Source of the DNA: Rhizophlyctis rosea
Taxonomy: Eukaryota; Chytridiomycota; Chytridiomycetes; Rhizophlyctidales; Rhizophlyctidaceae
Assembly (NCBI GenBank): GCA_027596075.1
Contig: JADGJC010000117.1
Span: forward strand, 51,062 to 115,061
Direction of reading: 5' to 3'
DNA length: 64,000 nucleotides
Below the pieces are notes generated by a model. That model made no database searches, was not told the DNA's origin, and saw only the letters and a list, made by a program, of their open reading frames with translations. The position numbers and the translations under genes are program-made. Every line of letters starts with the position of its first letter. The stretch's first letter is position 1. This document shows, piece by piece, positions 44,636 through 54,628 of this stretch.

Positions 44636-45813
44636 GTGGTCTTTAGACTCTGCCATTCGGTCCGCTCATGCTTCCGCTTCCCGAGACCCAGCGTACATAC
44701 CAGCCTCAGTACCATCCTTGGACATGCCCCAGCGTTGATCAATGGCTATACCCTCCCTTCGTTGACAGTTTCCCACACGAACCTCACGTGTCGTGACTTG
44801 TGGAAAAAGTGGGGTCTCCTCACAGGGTTGCCCCTACCACACGGTCTGGCAACCACACTCCCCAACCTTTTGGGAGCGCTATGGACCGCAAGTCAGCTTC
44901 GACCACCTCTTATTCGCCATGCGGTCTCTTTCTTTCGACCACGCTGTCTCTGTACGTGAGGGCGCAGTCATAATCAGGGAGATTCGGCGCTACGTTCCTT
45001 CTGCCCTGGACACGACATTGCAGGCGAAAGTGCGGGGTTGGTATATAGAGGCTGGGGAAGAGGGGGACTCTGCATGGCGGGATTCTACCAGGACGAAAGT
45101 TCATAAATCCCTTTGGCTCGGCGGTATCAGACTTTCCTCCGCCTGATGGAGTCGCGTGGGAAGAACTTTTCAACGAACTGCGGACTCGTCGGCCAGTGGG
45201 GTTACGTGCGGCGTTGGAGGGTATGCGGTCTCGATCGATGGTGATGGAGCCGGTCAGGAGGATGCCCTTGTTGGGTGCTCTGCGGCGGGTGGAATTGCAG
45301 CACCTGGCGGATGCTCTGGCCATGCTTGCCAACTCGATCAGCAACCTGCCCACCATTGAAGGGGAGGACTTGAAAACCCTCATCTGGCGTTACGATTTTT
45401 ACGATGTCGAATTGGTCGTTTTCCTTGAAGCCGTACTCGCTCATCCCAGCCCTCCCTCCCAACCTCTACCTCTGTCCTTCAAATCCCCAGACCTTGTCAT
45501 CTCCCTTGCGAAGCGATTCGCCAAATCTTACTCTCCTAATGAAGATGGTTTCATCGGCCTGCGGATGATGAGAGCTCTTCTCCGACTTCATGCCCGCGAC
45601 CACGTTAGAGGTTTCACCAAAGCCTTGCAAACCGTTCTCCAAAAGAGTATCATACAGTGGGGACCAGAAGACGTCTCGGACCGTTCGGTGGAGGTCTGGG
45701 TGGATGGGGTGATCGCGCGGGAGTCGACCACGTCATGGGGCAGTAGGGCGAGGAGGAAGGCGGAGAGGGAGATTGCTGCGAAACAGGCGGGGATGGGCAG
45801 TAGTATAGAATAG
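44636..45813 (+). pseudogene. Unknown protein in at least two or three frames
   Basis: The largest block, open from 45049 to 45813, reads FPPPDGVAWEELFNELRTRR, PLLGALRRVELQHLADALAMLANSISN, YDFYDVELVVFLEAVLAHP and RFAKSYSPNEDGFIGLRMMRALLRLH with Lys/Arg-rich end. It has no ATG near its beginning. A preceding block in another frame (44793-45060) reads VSFDHLLFAMRSLSFDHAVSVREGAVIIREIRRYVPSALD and one before that contains TCRDLWKKWG. The blocks follow one another without gaps and look like one protein broken by frameshifts or very short introns. No family recognised. Confidence 0.35.
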
Positions 45814-45952
45814 GAAGAAGGCGAGGCCAGGGTCTGTATGTATTTATCTATACGTCATATAATTGACGGCAATGGTCTATATATCTGCCAGTGCCTTCCA
45901 TTCTGATAATGGAAAATACAGTCAATCACATGTCTGGGCATAATTTCTCTTC

Positions 45953-46516
45953 TCATCTTGTGAAACTCATTTCTTGTAGACTCATCTCCGCCTCAATATC
46001 CTTACTTTCAACATTGGCCCCCTTCACCACATACTTCGCCAAAGCGCTAAAACTTTGGAAGCTATAAGAAGTAGGGCGTATTTTGGTTCGAGCATTGCCC
46101 CATGCTTCTCCGACAAGTGTCGGGATCAATTCGGCGGGAAGCATGAAGGCGGCATCCATGCGCTTGGCGTACTCAACTGTGGCAGCCGGCAGCCTTTCAC
46201 ACTGGTGGAAAATATCCGCGTCAAGCCTCATCCACAACGTTGAGACCACTTCCACGGACGGACCCGTGACCCAACATCTCAGGAGGTTGTGGAGAAGAGG
46301 CCGGTAACGCGTCTCATAGTAATCGGTCAACGCGGCGGAGCACCGGTGGGCTACCAGATCATCCGTAAAAAGCATATAATGTCGAACCGTTCCATTTACG
46401 TTGGTGACGATGACGAGGTGAAAAAGGACGCGGTCGGAGGGGTCATACTCGAACCCATGCCTGTTGGGGCTAAGATGGATGGTTTCATCCGAATTATAGC
46501 TCTGGGGGCGGGACAT
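45953..46516 (-). CDS. Hypothetical protein (187 aa)
   Basis: Intronless ATG-initiated frame with even composition. Begins with a polar stretch, then VLFHLVIVTNVNGTVRHYMLFTDDLVAHRC and a helical C-terminal half. No signal, transmembrane helix or motif I can name. Minus strand like the next two zinc-protein genes; probably part of the virus-like gene cluster. Confidence 0.55.
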   Translation of the reverse strand: MSRPQSYNSDETIHLSPNRHGFEYDPSDRVLFHLVIVTNVNGTVRHYMLFTDDLVAHRCSAALTDYYETRYRPLLHNLLRCWVTGPSVEVVSTLWMRLDADIFHQCERLPAATVEYAKRMDAAFMLPAELIPTLVGEAWGNARTKIRPTSYSFQSFSALAKYVVKGANVESKDIEAEMSLQEMSFTR

Positions 46517-46596
46517 CTGGCATATTCCGATATGACGACGTGAATGGCACTTTCTGGTTTTCTGGTTTTGTATTTCATACAGTTTCTACACATCGA

Positions 46597-46621
46597 TAAC
46601 CCTAACCCTAAGCCTAACCCT
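46597..46621. repeat. Interstitial telomere-like repeat
   Basis: AACCCTAACCCTAAGCCTAACCCT: three to four units of the (TTAGGG)n telomere repeat, one with a substitution. It includes the TAG stop codon of the minus-strand zinc-finger gene at 46614-46616. Confidence 0.7.
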
Positions 46622-46973
46622 CATCACTGTCGCAGACAGGAGGGGGGACCCAGGCCGCGGCCAAGGACTGGCACCCATGATCGTCGTCCCTGCACTCGAC
46701 TGAGCAAGCGGCAGCTGCGCGGCACTTGGTACACCAGAGCAGGCGCACATCCTCCCCGGCCGCCCCACAATGGGAGCAGCAGATGAATCCACCGGTGAGT
46801 AGTTGACATGGGCCGACCTCCTTGACCCACAGGATGTACACCAGCCCATCATGGGGCAGGAGGATACCGAAACGCTTTCGGGGGCCTGCCTCCACAAATT
46901 TCACGATGGACCTCCAGATCACTATAGACTGCGCAAAGGCCACCATCCCCTCCATGTCGCTCCGCACATTCAT
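46614..46973 (-). CDS. MYND-like zinc-finger protein (119 aa)
   Basis: ATG start (MNVRSDMEGM). Residues 65-100 read CSHCGAAGEDVRLLWCTKCRAAAACSVECRDDDHGC, matching the MYND pattern CxxC-x(8-10)-CxxC-x(4)-CxxxC-x(6)-H/C. The first 60 residues are a small folded domain (FGILLPHDGLVYILWVKEV). MYND fingers bind proline-rich partners and often serve as protein-interaction modules; NCLDVs encode several. The stop codon lies in a telomere-like repeat, so the original C-terminus may differ. Confidence 0.6.
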   Translation of the reverse strand: MNVRSDMEGMVAFAQSIVIWRSIVKFVEAGPRKRFGILLPHDGLVYILWVKEVGPCQLLTGGFICCSHCGAAGEDVRLLWCTKCRAAAACSVECRDDDHGCQSLAAAWVPPPVCDSDEG

Positions 46974-47015
46974 GGGCAGGGAGAGGGGTTGTATGGGATA
47001 CGCCCTCCCGCCCTT

Positions 47016-47690
47016 CTACAGGGGGTGGTTGGGTTGCGGGTGTTTTCTGAAGACACCCATGTGGCAGATGTCAACGTTGTAGAACGAGGAACGTACCGCT
47101 CCACCACAGGAACGGTATGCGTATATCTCGCCGAGCAGGAAAGATATATCACCCATCACAGGCTCTAAGACCTCACGGAGCTCGGTACGAGAAGTGGAGG
47201 CGTCCAACGCAATCGTGACAGCCCTCCTTTTCTGTTTGATGACCTCCGTCGTCTTCATCGGTTTTCCACATGAAGGGCAGTCGAAACTTCGCGCCCTCGT
47301 GATGCAGTTGTGACAAGCGCAGGTCCCGCAAGCCATGCACATCGCACTGCGGCCATACACCTGGTGGCATGTTTCGCATCTCAAGCCTGTCCTGAAGAAA
47401 CTCTGCCAGGCCAGCTGGGACGGAGGTCTCAAAAATGAAAAGAAGAAATTGAACGACTTGGCAATGGCCATGGCATCCGGAGGGTGCTCCACGATGACGT
47501 GGAGGGGGACGTCCTGAACAAAAAGTTCTTCATTTAAACATGACCTGGGCACGATGTAGACCCAATTCTGATGCGCAGCAGACATGCTGAGACACCTCTT
47601 CACGTCGTCGGCCCCCTTCACTGTATCCCCTGTGACGATGACCCGCTTCTGGGGGAACCACCGCCGCAGGTCTGCTTTGATATTTTCCAT
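47016..47690 (-). CDS. RING-like zinc-finger protein (224 aa)
   Basis: ATG start (MENIKADLRRWF). Residues 1-95 are a small alpha/beta domain (RVIVTGDTVKGADDVKRCLSM and LHVIVEHPPDAMAIAKS). Residues 104-145 carry CETCHQVYG, CMACGTCACHNCI and FDCPSCGKPM, a C3HC4-like series of Cys/His pairs that fits a divergent RING. The C-terminal part is unassigned. Possible ubiquitin ligase activity is inference. Upstream, an AT-rich stretch and a duplicated 20-base element (47710-47761) precede the ATG. Confidence 0.58.
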   Translation of the reverse strand: MENIKADLRRWFPQKRVIVTGDTVKGADDVKRCLSMSAAHQNWVYIVPRSCLNEELFVQDVPLHVIVEHPPDAMAIAKSFNFFFSFLRPPSQLAWQSFFRTGLRCETCHQVYGRSAMCMACGTCACHNCITRARSFDCPSCGKPMKTTEVIKQKRRAVTIALDASTSRTELREVLEPVMGDISFLLGEIYAYRSCGGAVRSSFYNVDICHMGVFRKHPQPNHPL

Positions 47691-47709
47691 TGGCGGAAAT
47701 AGGAAATAA

Positions 47710-47761
47710 AGAGAAAACGTACGTGTCTCTGTCGGCGAGCAAGAGAAAATGTCTCTGTCGG
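47710..47761. repeat. Duplicated AGAGAAAA(..)GTCTCTGTCGG element upstream of the RING-like gene
   Basis: Two imperfect copies, 47710-47735 and 47742-47761, lie 20-70 bases before the minus-strand ATG at 47690; the first copy has six extra bases. Could be a promoter element or a leader duplication. Confidence 0.5.
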
Positions 47762-47837
47762 TTTGGCGGGAATCCCTTTATTTAGTATTGAGCCTCCCCC
47801 CGCGGGTACCTCAAAGCACGGCTTACGTAAGCGCCGG

Positions 47838-48272
47838 TTAGTACGCATCAAGGACTGGGGTGTCCGGACGGCGCAGCCGCATTGACGACACGGAATCTGT
47901 AGTCAGGGTGGAGCTGCGCTCCGATTTTTGGGAGCACAGCCCTTCCACTACCCGCCGGGAATACAGGCCGCTGTGGTTCCGCACGAAGTAAGGGGCAAAG
48001 GAGAGATACCCGCAGTCTGTTCCCTCACAACACGGATCCATCCTGATAAACGCGTATGTGAGTCCTACAATTCTGAACCACTGATGAGTCCTACCGCACG
48101 CGTCGACATCGGTCAGCCTAGGAAAGTGAAGGGCGTAAAGGTAAGACATCAAGGAAGCTGGATCACATGTGAGATAGGGGATTATGGCGTGATGAATATC
48201 AATGGGCAAAGGCCTCCTGGGCGAAGTCCACCTACCCATGACAACCGGCAAGTAAAAAATGGGCCATGACAT
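47838..48272 (-). CDS. Hypothetical protein (144 aa)
   Basis: ATG start (MSWPIFYLPVVMGR). The segment LPIDIHHAIIPYLTCDPASLMSYLYALHFPRL resembles the helices of an F-box. Later parts have CCEGTDCGYLSF and a Ser/Thr/Arg-rich end. F-box-like proteins are frequent in giant viruses; the assignment is weak. Confidence 0.42.
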   Translation of the reverse strand: MSWPIFYLPVVMGRWTSPRRPLPIDIHHAIIPYLTCDPASLMSYLYALHFPRLTDVDACGRTHQWFRIVGLTYAFIRMDPCCEGTDCGYLSFAPYFVRNHSGLYSRRVVEGLCSQKSERSSTLTTDSVSSMRLRRPDTPVLDAY

Positions 48273-48472
48273 GGTAAAGGCCAGTTATCATGACATTGTG
48301 CGCTGCAGTAGCCTCCATGAGAAGGTTCCTTTGGCGAGTCCAGAGACTTCTCCTATTCAAAAGATCACCCAAACAATACGCCCGACAAAGCGTTCGACAG
48401 AGAGCGCGCCGCTGGGTTCTGCGGGCGCTCCATCTGTGAAGGTGTCTTGCGCTAGAAAAAACTGTGATATTC

Positions 48473-48481
48473 TTATTATAG
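48473..48481 (+). promoter_or_regulatory. TATA-like box before the 48490 gene
   Basis: TTATTATAG immediately upstream of the ATG, in the same style as the AT-rich boxes before the genes at 49567 and 58871. Confidence 0.35.
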
Positions 48482-48489
48482 TTTAGAGA

Positions 48490-48957
48490 ATGCATGGAAA
48501 ACTCAGCTATCCGACAGCTTTCTCGCAAGGAGCTCAAGATCTGTACGATGTCATCGTGGCCATACCCGCGGGCGCTGAAATTGTGGGCCCGCAGCTCACC
48601 AACATACTGCGCGCCATACCAGAAAGCGAACGGGGCATACTGGTCAATGGGCTAGTTCATGGGAGAAATGATTTTGTGAAGACACCGTTTGAAGCTTTTC
48701 TCATTGAGGTCTGTCTCCTTGGATCTTTGCCGAGGAAGGACCGTACCCAGCTGCTACAGGATTTCCTGGCTGCCGGAGCAGATACCAGGAATGGAAAGAG
48801 GGCGGTCCGAAGCTTCGTACAGATGATGGGATCCTTTGGTTACGTGACGCCGGAAACAGTCGCGCGGGACCTCCTAAAGGAAGTAGATTCCCTGACTATG
48901 GTTCGGTTTCATCCCCACGTCAAAATGCGTTACTTCAGCTCCACAGATAACCTTTGA
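48490..48957 (+). CDS. Hypothetical alpha-helical protein (155 aa)
   Basis: ATG start (MHGKLSYPTAFSQG) 9 bases after TTATTATAG. Predicted mostly helical with AIPAGAEIVGPQLTNILRAIPES and RTQLLQDFLAAGADTRNGKRAVRSFVQMMG. No motif or membrane segment recognised. Intronless, short intergenic spacing; part of the virus-like cluster by context. Confidence 0.55.
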   Translation: MHGKLSYPTAFSQGAQDLYDVIVAIPAGAEIVGPQLTNILRAIPESERGILVNGLVHGRNDFVKTPFEAFLIEVCLLGSLPRKDRTQLLQDFLAAGADTRNGKRAVRSFVQMMGSFGYVTPETVARDLLKEVDSLTMVRFHPHVKMRYFSSTDNL

Positions 48958-49219
48958 AACAGGCCATACATGCTCCCGCTCAAGAAACAGACATTTTGCG
49001 GCGATCTTTTACAGCATGATATAATACGATAATACGACCTACGGAGATACGCGTTCCCTGGGAGAAAGAAGCCACTTGCAGCTTGAGCACAAGGGTGACA
49101 AATGAGTATTTCATGGACCAGATCGTAGTCATGGGTGTCAAGGTATAATCACCAGCCACGGCTCACTACCAGAATCGGCAGTATGGGGTTCTATTAGACC
49201 ACCTAAATGAGCAGTCCCA

Positions 49220-49567
49220 CTACATTAAAGGCCACTTCCTCAGCTTCGCCACCCCCCACATGACATATTTCGTCCATTCGTCTTGAAAGGCCTCCACTTT
49301 GATAGGCGTCCTTTCCAGAGGGTGCGCTACTTTAGAAAAACGGTCAAAGCATTGAGCCAGGACAGTGCGCAGCTGATAAACTGTGAACGAATCCACGAGA
49401 TCAAACGCCCGACTGATTTCGTCGTGCAGCCTGATGAAGGTACCGACGCACGCAGAGCAGCCACATTGCTGCAGAAGTACACGCCGTGACACCTCGTCCG
49501 CAGCGTCGCTAGGCGCAGTACCAGCCGCGTGGTTTACCCTGAGAGACTTTGTGAAATCCTCTATCAT
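49220..49567 (-). CDS. Hypothetical protein with CxC motif (115 aa)
   Basis: ATG start. Contains QCGCSACVGTFIRLHDEISRAF and a helical C-terminus ending LRKWPLM. The Cys pair may bind metal or be structural. An AT-rich box lies at 49591-49600 on its upstream side. No family known to me. Confidence 0.5.
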   Translation of the reverse strand: MIEDFTKSLRVNHAAGTAPSDAADEVSRRVLLQQCGCSACVGTFIRLHDEISRAFDLVDSFTVYQLRTVLAQCFDRFSKVAHPLERTPIKVEAFQDEWTKYVMWGVAKLRKWPLM

Positions 49568-49590
49568 AATGTGGGTGGCTCAGGCTCACA

Positions 49591-49600
49591 AATATAATAT
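49591..49600 (-). promoter_or_regulatory. TATA-like box before the 49567 gene
   Basis: ATATTATATT on the minus strand, about 24 bases before the ATG at 49567. Confidence 0.35.
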
Positions 49601-49829
49601 GCTCGAAGGCACGTTGCTCCCTGCCGCCCATTCTCAAAACTTTTGCTGCCAAAAAACTACCATCGTTTGCTCTGTGAAGTACTTATTGTCCGGACAGCCC
49701 AAGTGAGTGGGGTCTTCAAATAGTATTGTCAATTAGTTCCACAAGGCTCATCCAGTATTCGCACAGCGGGAATAACGCTTCATCAGTTGCTCACCACTTT
49801 TTCTGCACTCTATTGCACACACCCTGAAC

Positions 49830-51058
49830 ATGACCGACACTTTCACTGACAATCAATTAGCGCAACTCAAGAAACTCTTCGCCTCAGAAGTGGGCGACCG
49901 CCTTAAGACAATTGACAATCGCCTCAATACCATCGAGAAGCGGCTAGACGTAGTGAATACCCACATGGGAAATATCTTCGAGGAGACCACGCGTCAAACG
50001 CTCTCCCAAAAGTATGGATCGTCCTACGCTCAGAAGTTTGTTGCCCAGGACTTGTTGGGACTCGTTCGATTGGCTCTTCCAAAAGACCGTATTGAGACCC
50101 TCGATACCCATGAGTGGCTGCGGGACCGTGCTGGCGTGCAGCGCAGCCGGGCATTGACCCTAGCAGACGAAATCTATGTAGGTGGTGAGAAGGACGTTTT
50201 CGTAAACTGAAAATGCGTCTAATGTTATTGTTGAAGAAAGCGAAGCTCAGAGCAGAATTGAAGAATAGAATCGCGGATGTGAAAAAGTCCAAGAAATTTG
50301 ACGTGTACAAAGAATTGATCGGAAGGGCCGAAAAACTCTTTCGGTCCTGGGAGGAATTTGAGAAGAGTAAGTTTCGAAGTACCTATAGGTTGCGCAATTC
50401 AAAGTCTTTACAATGAAGACAACAGGTACAAAGAAAACTGGCAAAGGATCGACACTCAACCTAGAATGGCTAGCACACACGAGCACGCTAGGCGTCATGT
50501 TGTTGTCCAGCCATGTCATGTCGTGGGACGACAGTGCCGCATCTGGGGTTCGTCTTCTACTTTGTTCAACGCAACAAGTATTCGATGGTACTGACAGCTC
50601 ATTTGTAGCCTCCTTTCTACGAATTCTTGGATTTTGACATCCGTGGAAGGACGGCAATGGGTGAACTTGAGGTGCAAGATACCGGTGCATCGAAAGATAC
50701 CGCTACCTCGCCAAAGACTATCAACAAGAGACCTTATTTCATAGTTGAAATCGGGGAAGTAAAACTGTCGAGTAAGCTAAAAGAGGACGGGTGTCGTGGG
50801 TTGTATGTGAGGTTAGCAGTTTTAGCCAAAGTTTTAGAATATCTATGTGACGGGGCGAGTGGTCGATTGATTGGAAAGCTGTTCATGCCAGTTGATGGCC
50901 GGGACGACTATCAGCTTCACGAAACATGGAAGGAAGCGGTGACCTTTCCGAAAGGTTTTGTTGTAGACCTTTCGGTTGAGGGGGGTCTGGGGTTACTCAA
51001 TAAACAACGCGTACTGTCAATCTTTGACTTGATTTCCTTTGGCCAGCAGGGTGTATGA
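49830..51058 (+). CDS. Coiled-coil protein with PD-(D/E)XK-like nuclease signature, several exons
   Basis: Exon 1 starts at ATG 49830 with a coiled coil (VGDRLKTIDNRLNTIEKRLDVVNTH) and runs to about 50177. A second coding block (50237-50366, KAKLRAELKNRIADVKKSKK) is bounded by AAG and a GTAAGT donor; a third near 50419-50520 reads NRYKENWQRIDTQPRMASTHEHARRH; the last, after an acceptor TTTGTAG near 50609, reads PPFYEFLDFDIRG and YFIVEIGEVKLS and ends at 51058. D(I/L)RG followed by E(I/V)GEVK is the classic PD-(D/E)XK arrangement of Asp and ExK. Exact intermediate boundaries are tentative. Introns suggest a host gene, possibly an effector-type or RHS-like nuclease; substrate unknown. Confidence 0.5.
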
Positions 51059-51589
51059 ATGAGGAGTCCATCACGTCTTTACAGCATTGCATGTTTCTCT
51101 CCCAGACGTATGAATGAGTATGTCATTTTGCGACTTTGAAAGGCAACTGAGAATGAATATGATTGTAATATGAAATTGGGACGCAATGATGGGAACACAT
51201 TTGCAGATATTATCTTTGATGGACTCGTGAAAGGGATTCCCAGAGATCAGGACGACTTGGCATTTCTTTGGAGGAGCCACCCAAATCTTGGTGGGCCCCA
51301 AACCAAGCCACGTTTGCATGGCGTGAAAAAAAGCCACATTCGCAGACGTGGCGGGGGTCACCAGGCGTGACACATGCTTTCACCGCCTTCGGGAAAACAT
51401 CTTGTTGCCACCATTTTCTGTTTTTTGGCCAGCGACGTTCATCCACCTACAATAGCATCTGTAAAAGCTTCAAAGAATCCTCAGCGGATCCCTAGAGCAG
51501 CATCACCAGCACAATCCCGTGAGTCCTTCACATCAACAATGCGAGGTGACATCCTGCAAAATATTAACCCTACGTCTTAACAGGGCAGA

Positions 51590-52102
51590 ATGAGTAAGAT
51601 TACGATCGCAACTTCTCTTCCTTCGCGCATCATCGAAGAGCTACGTTCCTCCGGAGCCACCATTCGGGAAGACTGCGAAATCAAAATCGTTGAACTCCTT
51701 GACCCGAAACCTATCGCGATTTACGATAATTTCTTGAAGTCAACTGACAATGTCGATCCTGTTTTGAATCCGCTTTGGGGCCATCCTTTGGCGCCGTTCG
51801 TGCCGCCCAATGTCCAGGTTGAAGTTTTGCAGCTGCTCGCAACGTTTCAACCCCTCCTTGCGGCCGCGTTCACCCCTGGCGCTCCCGTAGCTCCACTCGC
51901 TCCCGTTCCAATGGCGGTACCCATCGGGGGTTATCAATACCACCATGCACAAATTGCTATCCAGCAAGTCATGCAAGAGATTGAAACCGCGCAAACGTAT
52001 GGTCTCCCTGGTTTAACTGTGGTGCCAAGTGGGAACGCAATTTGCGATCTGCAGATCATCTACAGCAACTGCGTGGTGGTGCGTCGAATTCGTAAATTGT
52101 AA
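51590..52102 (+). CDS. Hypothetical protein (170 aa)
   Basis: ATG start (MSKITIATSLPSR), even composition, a Pro/Ala/Val-rich hydrophobic middle (PVAPLAPVPMAVPIGGYQYHH) and a conserved-looking end LQIIYSNCVVVRRI. An upstream coding block is possible (51374-51580) but unproven. No family recognised; composition and AT content resemble the neighbouring host-like genes at 49.8-53.7 kb. Confidence 0.45.
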   Translation: MSKITIATSLPSRIIEELRSSGATIREDCEIKIVELLDPKPIAIYDNFLKSTDNVDPVLNPLWGHPLAPFVPPNVQVEVLQLLATFQPLLAAAFTPGAPVAPLAPVPMAVPIGGYQYHHAQIAIQQVMQEIETAQTYGLPGLTVVPSGNAICDLQIIYSNCVVVRRIRKL

Positions 52103-52379
52103 AGTTGCGCTAATGTTTTGAGCCTCTTCGCGAGAGGAACACGTTCTGAATCTCAAATTTGTCAGCATAGAGTTAGGACGCGGTGATGGTGAACGAGGTG
52201 ACGGTTTTGATAGCAACCGAGGTTGATAAAGTGTACCGTTAGTGGGGAGGAGAATGGCCATCCTTATATTATCCACCGATTTGGCGAATACTTTAGTCCT
52301 AGTGATATCGACAAATACGTTCTAGCGCGTTTATAAATGCTTCTGAGACATCTCAAAGTGCATATCACACATTGTGAAA

Positions 52380-52783
52380 ATGCCAACAGACTCCCAAGCC
52401 ATCGACCTCTTCGTCACTATCGTATATCACAATGACATGGGTCGTTATGAACCCGAGTTCGAATTCTCTCCAAAGATCCCAAAGTCCGAAGAAGATGCTC
52501 TTCTCCCCATGCTGTATCGATACTCCTGGTCAGAAAGGTCAAAGTATATATTTCCAGGGACGGATCACGTCGATTCGCGCCGATCTCTGACGCACATATG
52601 ACTTTTTCGGTGTTTGAATATCGCACAAGTGCTGCAACCTACAACATTCGAATCAACGTTATCTGGACCGCGGATACTTTGGAAGGTGGTCCATTCCACA
52701 TTGAAGCATTGATGATTGACAAGAACGATCTTGCGATGCTTTTCGCGCCGGCCCATGTCATCATTGCCACACTTTCCAGCTAG
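52380..52783 (+). pseudogene. Hypothetical protein in two frames
   Basis: First part from ATG 52380 (MPTDSQAIDLFVTIVYHNDMGRY) reads to about 52550; a second frame from about 52560 reads RRFAPISDAHMTFSVFEYRTS and YNIRINVIWTAD to the stop at 52783. The two blocks adjoin and look like one protein with a frameshift or tiny intron near 52555. No domain recognised. Confidence 0.35.
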
Positions 52784-53065
52784 TCTAGTTCCGACTCTCC
52801 GCACGCAGAGAAGCCTTGAGGATTTATTTTGGGTCATTGCCACCTCTCCCTCAACGAAGCCAAAGCCGAATCCTACTCCGTCGACTCCATCCATACTCGC
52901 CCCTCCATCTCCATTCCCGCCCTCGCCATCAAAGAACCCACCTCACCACCCCAACCACTCCCAAAAAGTCCTCCAAACTCATCACCTGCCTTACCGACGC
53001 CCTCAAACGTCTCCTTCACCACCACCCTTTAGAGAGAATATTCTGCGATAATCTCAATCTCAACC

Positions 53066-53688
53066 ATGACTACCACCGCCAACAGCAAAACCTTCCTTCA
53101 TGTTCCTTACAATTCACCACCTCACATCGCACACGCTTCCAACCATGACGACATCCGAGCACTGCTTCAAATTCGCTATTTCGAGAACAAAAATCTCAAA
53201 ATACCCTTCCGAGACAACACTAATGGCTACTTCGCCGGCTGGATTAGCGTTCTTTTCGATGAAGAAGGACGTCTCAAAAACCTCCCTCGGAATGAAAACG
53301 CCACTCAACTCGTCGGTGATGTTGCAATCGCGGTTGGTTACACCTACGCAAAGTATCACGACGACAGCAACGACAGCAACGACAGCAACGACAGCAACGA
53401 CAACGAAGAAGGACATCCCTTCTCAACCTGGAGGATGTCTTTGACAACCAGGAATCTGCCATCCAGTTCTTGCAGCTTCAAAACGACCGAATCACCGTCG
53501 ACGCTCAGATGAATGCCGCTGTCGCCCCAAAGCTCGGTGATCGTCCCACATCTATTCAGGAGTTGTTACGTCAGGCGGTGGCGTCCACTGGGTTGGCCGA
53601 ACGAGCTTCGCAGATTCATGACGCCATTCGTACCTTCCCTTTCAAGAGGGAGAAGCTGCAGCAGGAGTATGACAGGTTGTTCTGTTGA
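53066..53688 (+). pseudogene. Hypothetical protein with DSN repeat and frameshift
   Basis: ATG 53066 (MTTTANSKTFLHVPYN). Residues 1-95 are ordered (IRALLQIRYFENKNLKIPFRDN). A run of DSN codons at 53363-53403 follows, after which the productive frame shifts by one: LLNLEDVFDNQESAIQFLQLQNDR, SIQELLRQAVAS and IHDAIRTFPFKREKL to the stop at 53688. The shift lies between about 53400 and 53420. It could be a sequencing error beside the tandem repeat, a real mutation, or a small intron. Confidence 0.4.
53363..53403 (+). repeat. 9-bp tandem repeat (CGACAGCAA)n
   Basis: Four to five copies in frame, encoding Asp-Ser-Asn; copy-number change would keep the frame. Confidence 0.85.
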
Positions 53689-53868
53689 TGGGTTTGCGGG
53701 GTTGGGTTTGGGCGATGATTTTCTTGTGGGAGTGGTTTTGGGGATGGTTTAGGGGTGTTGGGTTTCAGATGTATCATGCATTAGTCGTATGACAGGGGTT
53801 CTTGGTAGTCATGGCTCTGTGACTTCTGTGGGGTCATCACTTCTTCTACTTTGCTGTATAGAGAAAAT

Positions 53869-54216
53869 CTAGCTAGCCACCCCACCAAAAATATCTGCAC
53901 TCGCAGGGCCCATTTCGTGCGCGGGACAACTGCCGAGATGCGCTATGTACACCTCATGCTTGTGTTTCAATAGGTTGTAGTCTTTTCGGATGGCAGCGAC
54001 CTTTGTCATTTGACGCTTGACCTCATCTAACTGCTCAGAGGCGGCCTGTGTCATGGCCTGAAGGGACTTTTTCAGCGCTTCCTCCCTTCGTTGGCACTCC
54101 TCAAGTTTCTTCTCGGCCAGGGTCAACCTCTCAGTAGCCGAAGATGCCACTTGTAGGGCGGCGGCGAGCTGCGTCAGGAGCGTGCCTGGTTCAATGAAAG
54201 CGTTCAGCGTTGTCAT
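53869..54216 (-). CDS. Coiled-coil protein (115 aa)
   Basis: ATG start (MTTLNAFIEPG). Heptad pattern from residue 20 to 95 (AEKKLEECQRREEALKKSLQ and LDEVKRQMTKVAAIRKDYNLL) predicts a long parallel coiled coil; C-terminal CPAHEMGPASADIFGG. Intronless; upstream GGTATATGGGAC may act as promoter. Structural or scaffolding role is a guess. Confidence 0.55.
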   Translation of the reverse strand: MTTLNAFIEPGTLLTQLAAALQVASSATERLTLAEKKLEECQRREEALKKSLQAMTQAASEQLDEVKRQMTKVAAIRKDYNLLKHKHEVYIAHLGSCPAHEMGPASADIFGGVAS

Positions 54217-54628
54217 TTTTTTACGTCATTAGCGCGCAAAGTCCCATATACCATCTCTGCTCTGTATTTAGGATATTCTTCCATGTGACTTATCGTTGCG
54301 GAACTCTGCCCCAATATCCATCATCGCCACAAGCCCACCAACCATGATCTGGCATGAGTGAGGTGTGAAGTACAGTTACAGAAAGGTGACGATGGGCGGC
54401 TCAACGCAGGCCTGGGCCGTTGCTTGCCAAAATCTACACGCAACCTTTGAGGAAACACTTTACCCTGGTCGGTTTCGGGTCCTTCTCGGATGGGGTGGGA
54501 GTGAATGTGACGAGTGGGACGATCGGTCGCACTGTTTGCTTGGGGGGTCAAACAACTGCTCTTGCCGTCTGCATCTTTTATGATAGTTCTTACATTTTCA
54601 AACGCACCTAAAATTCACAATACTTTTT

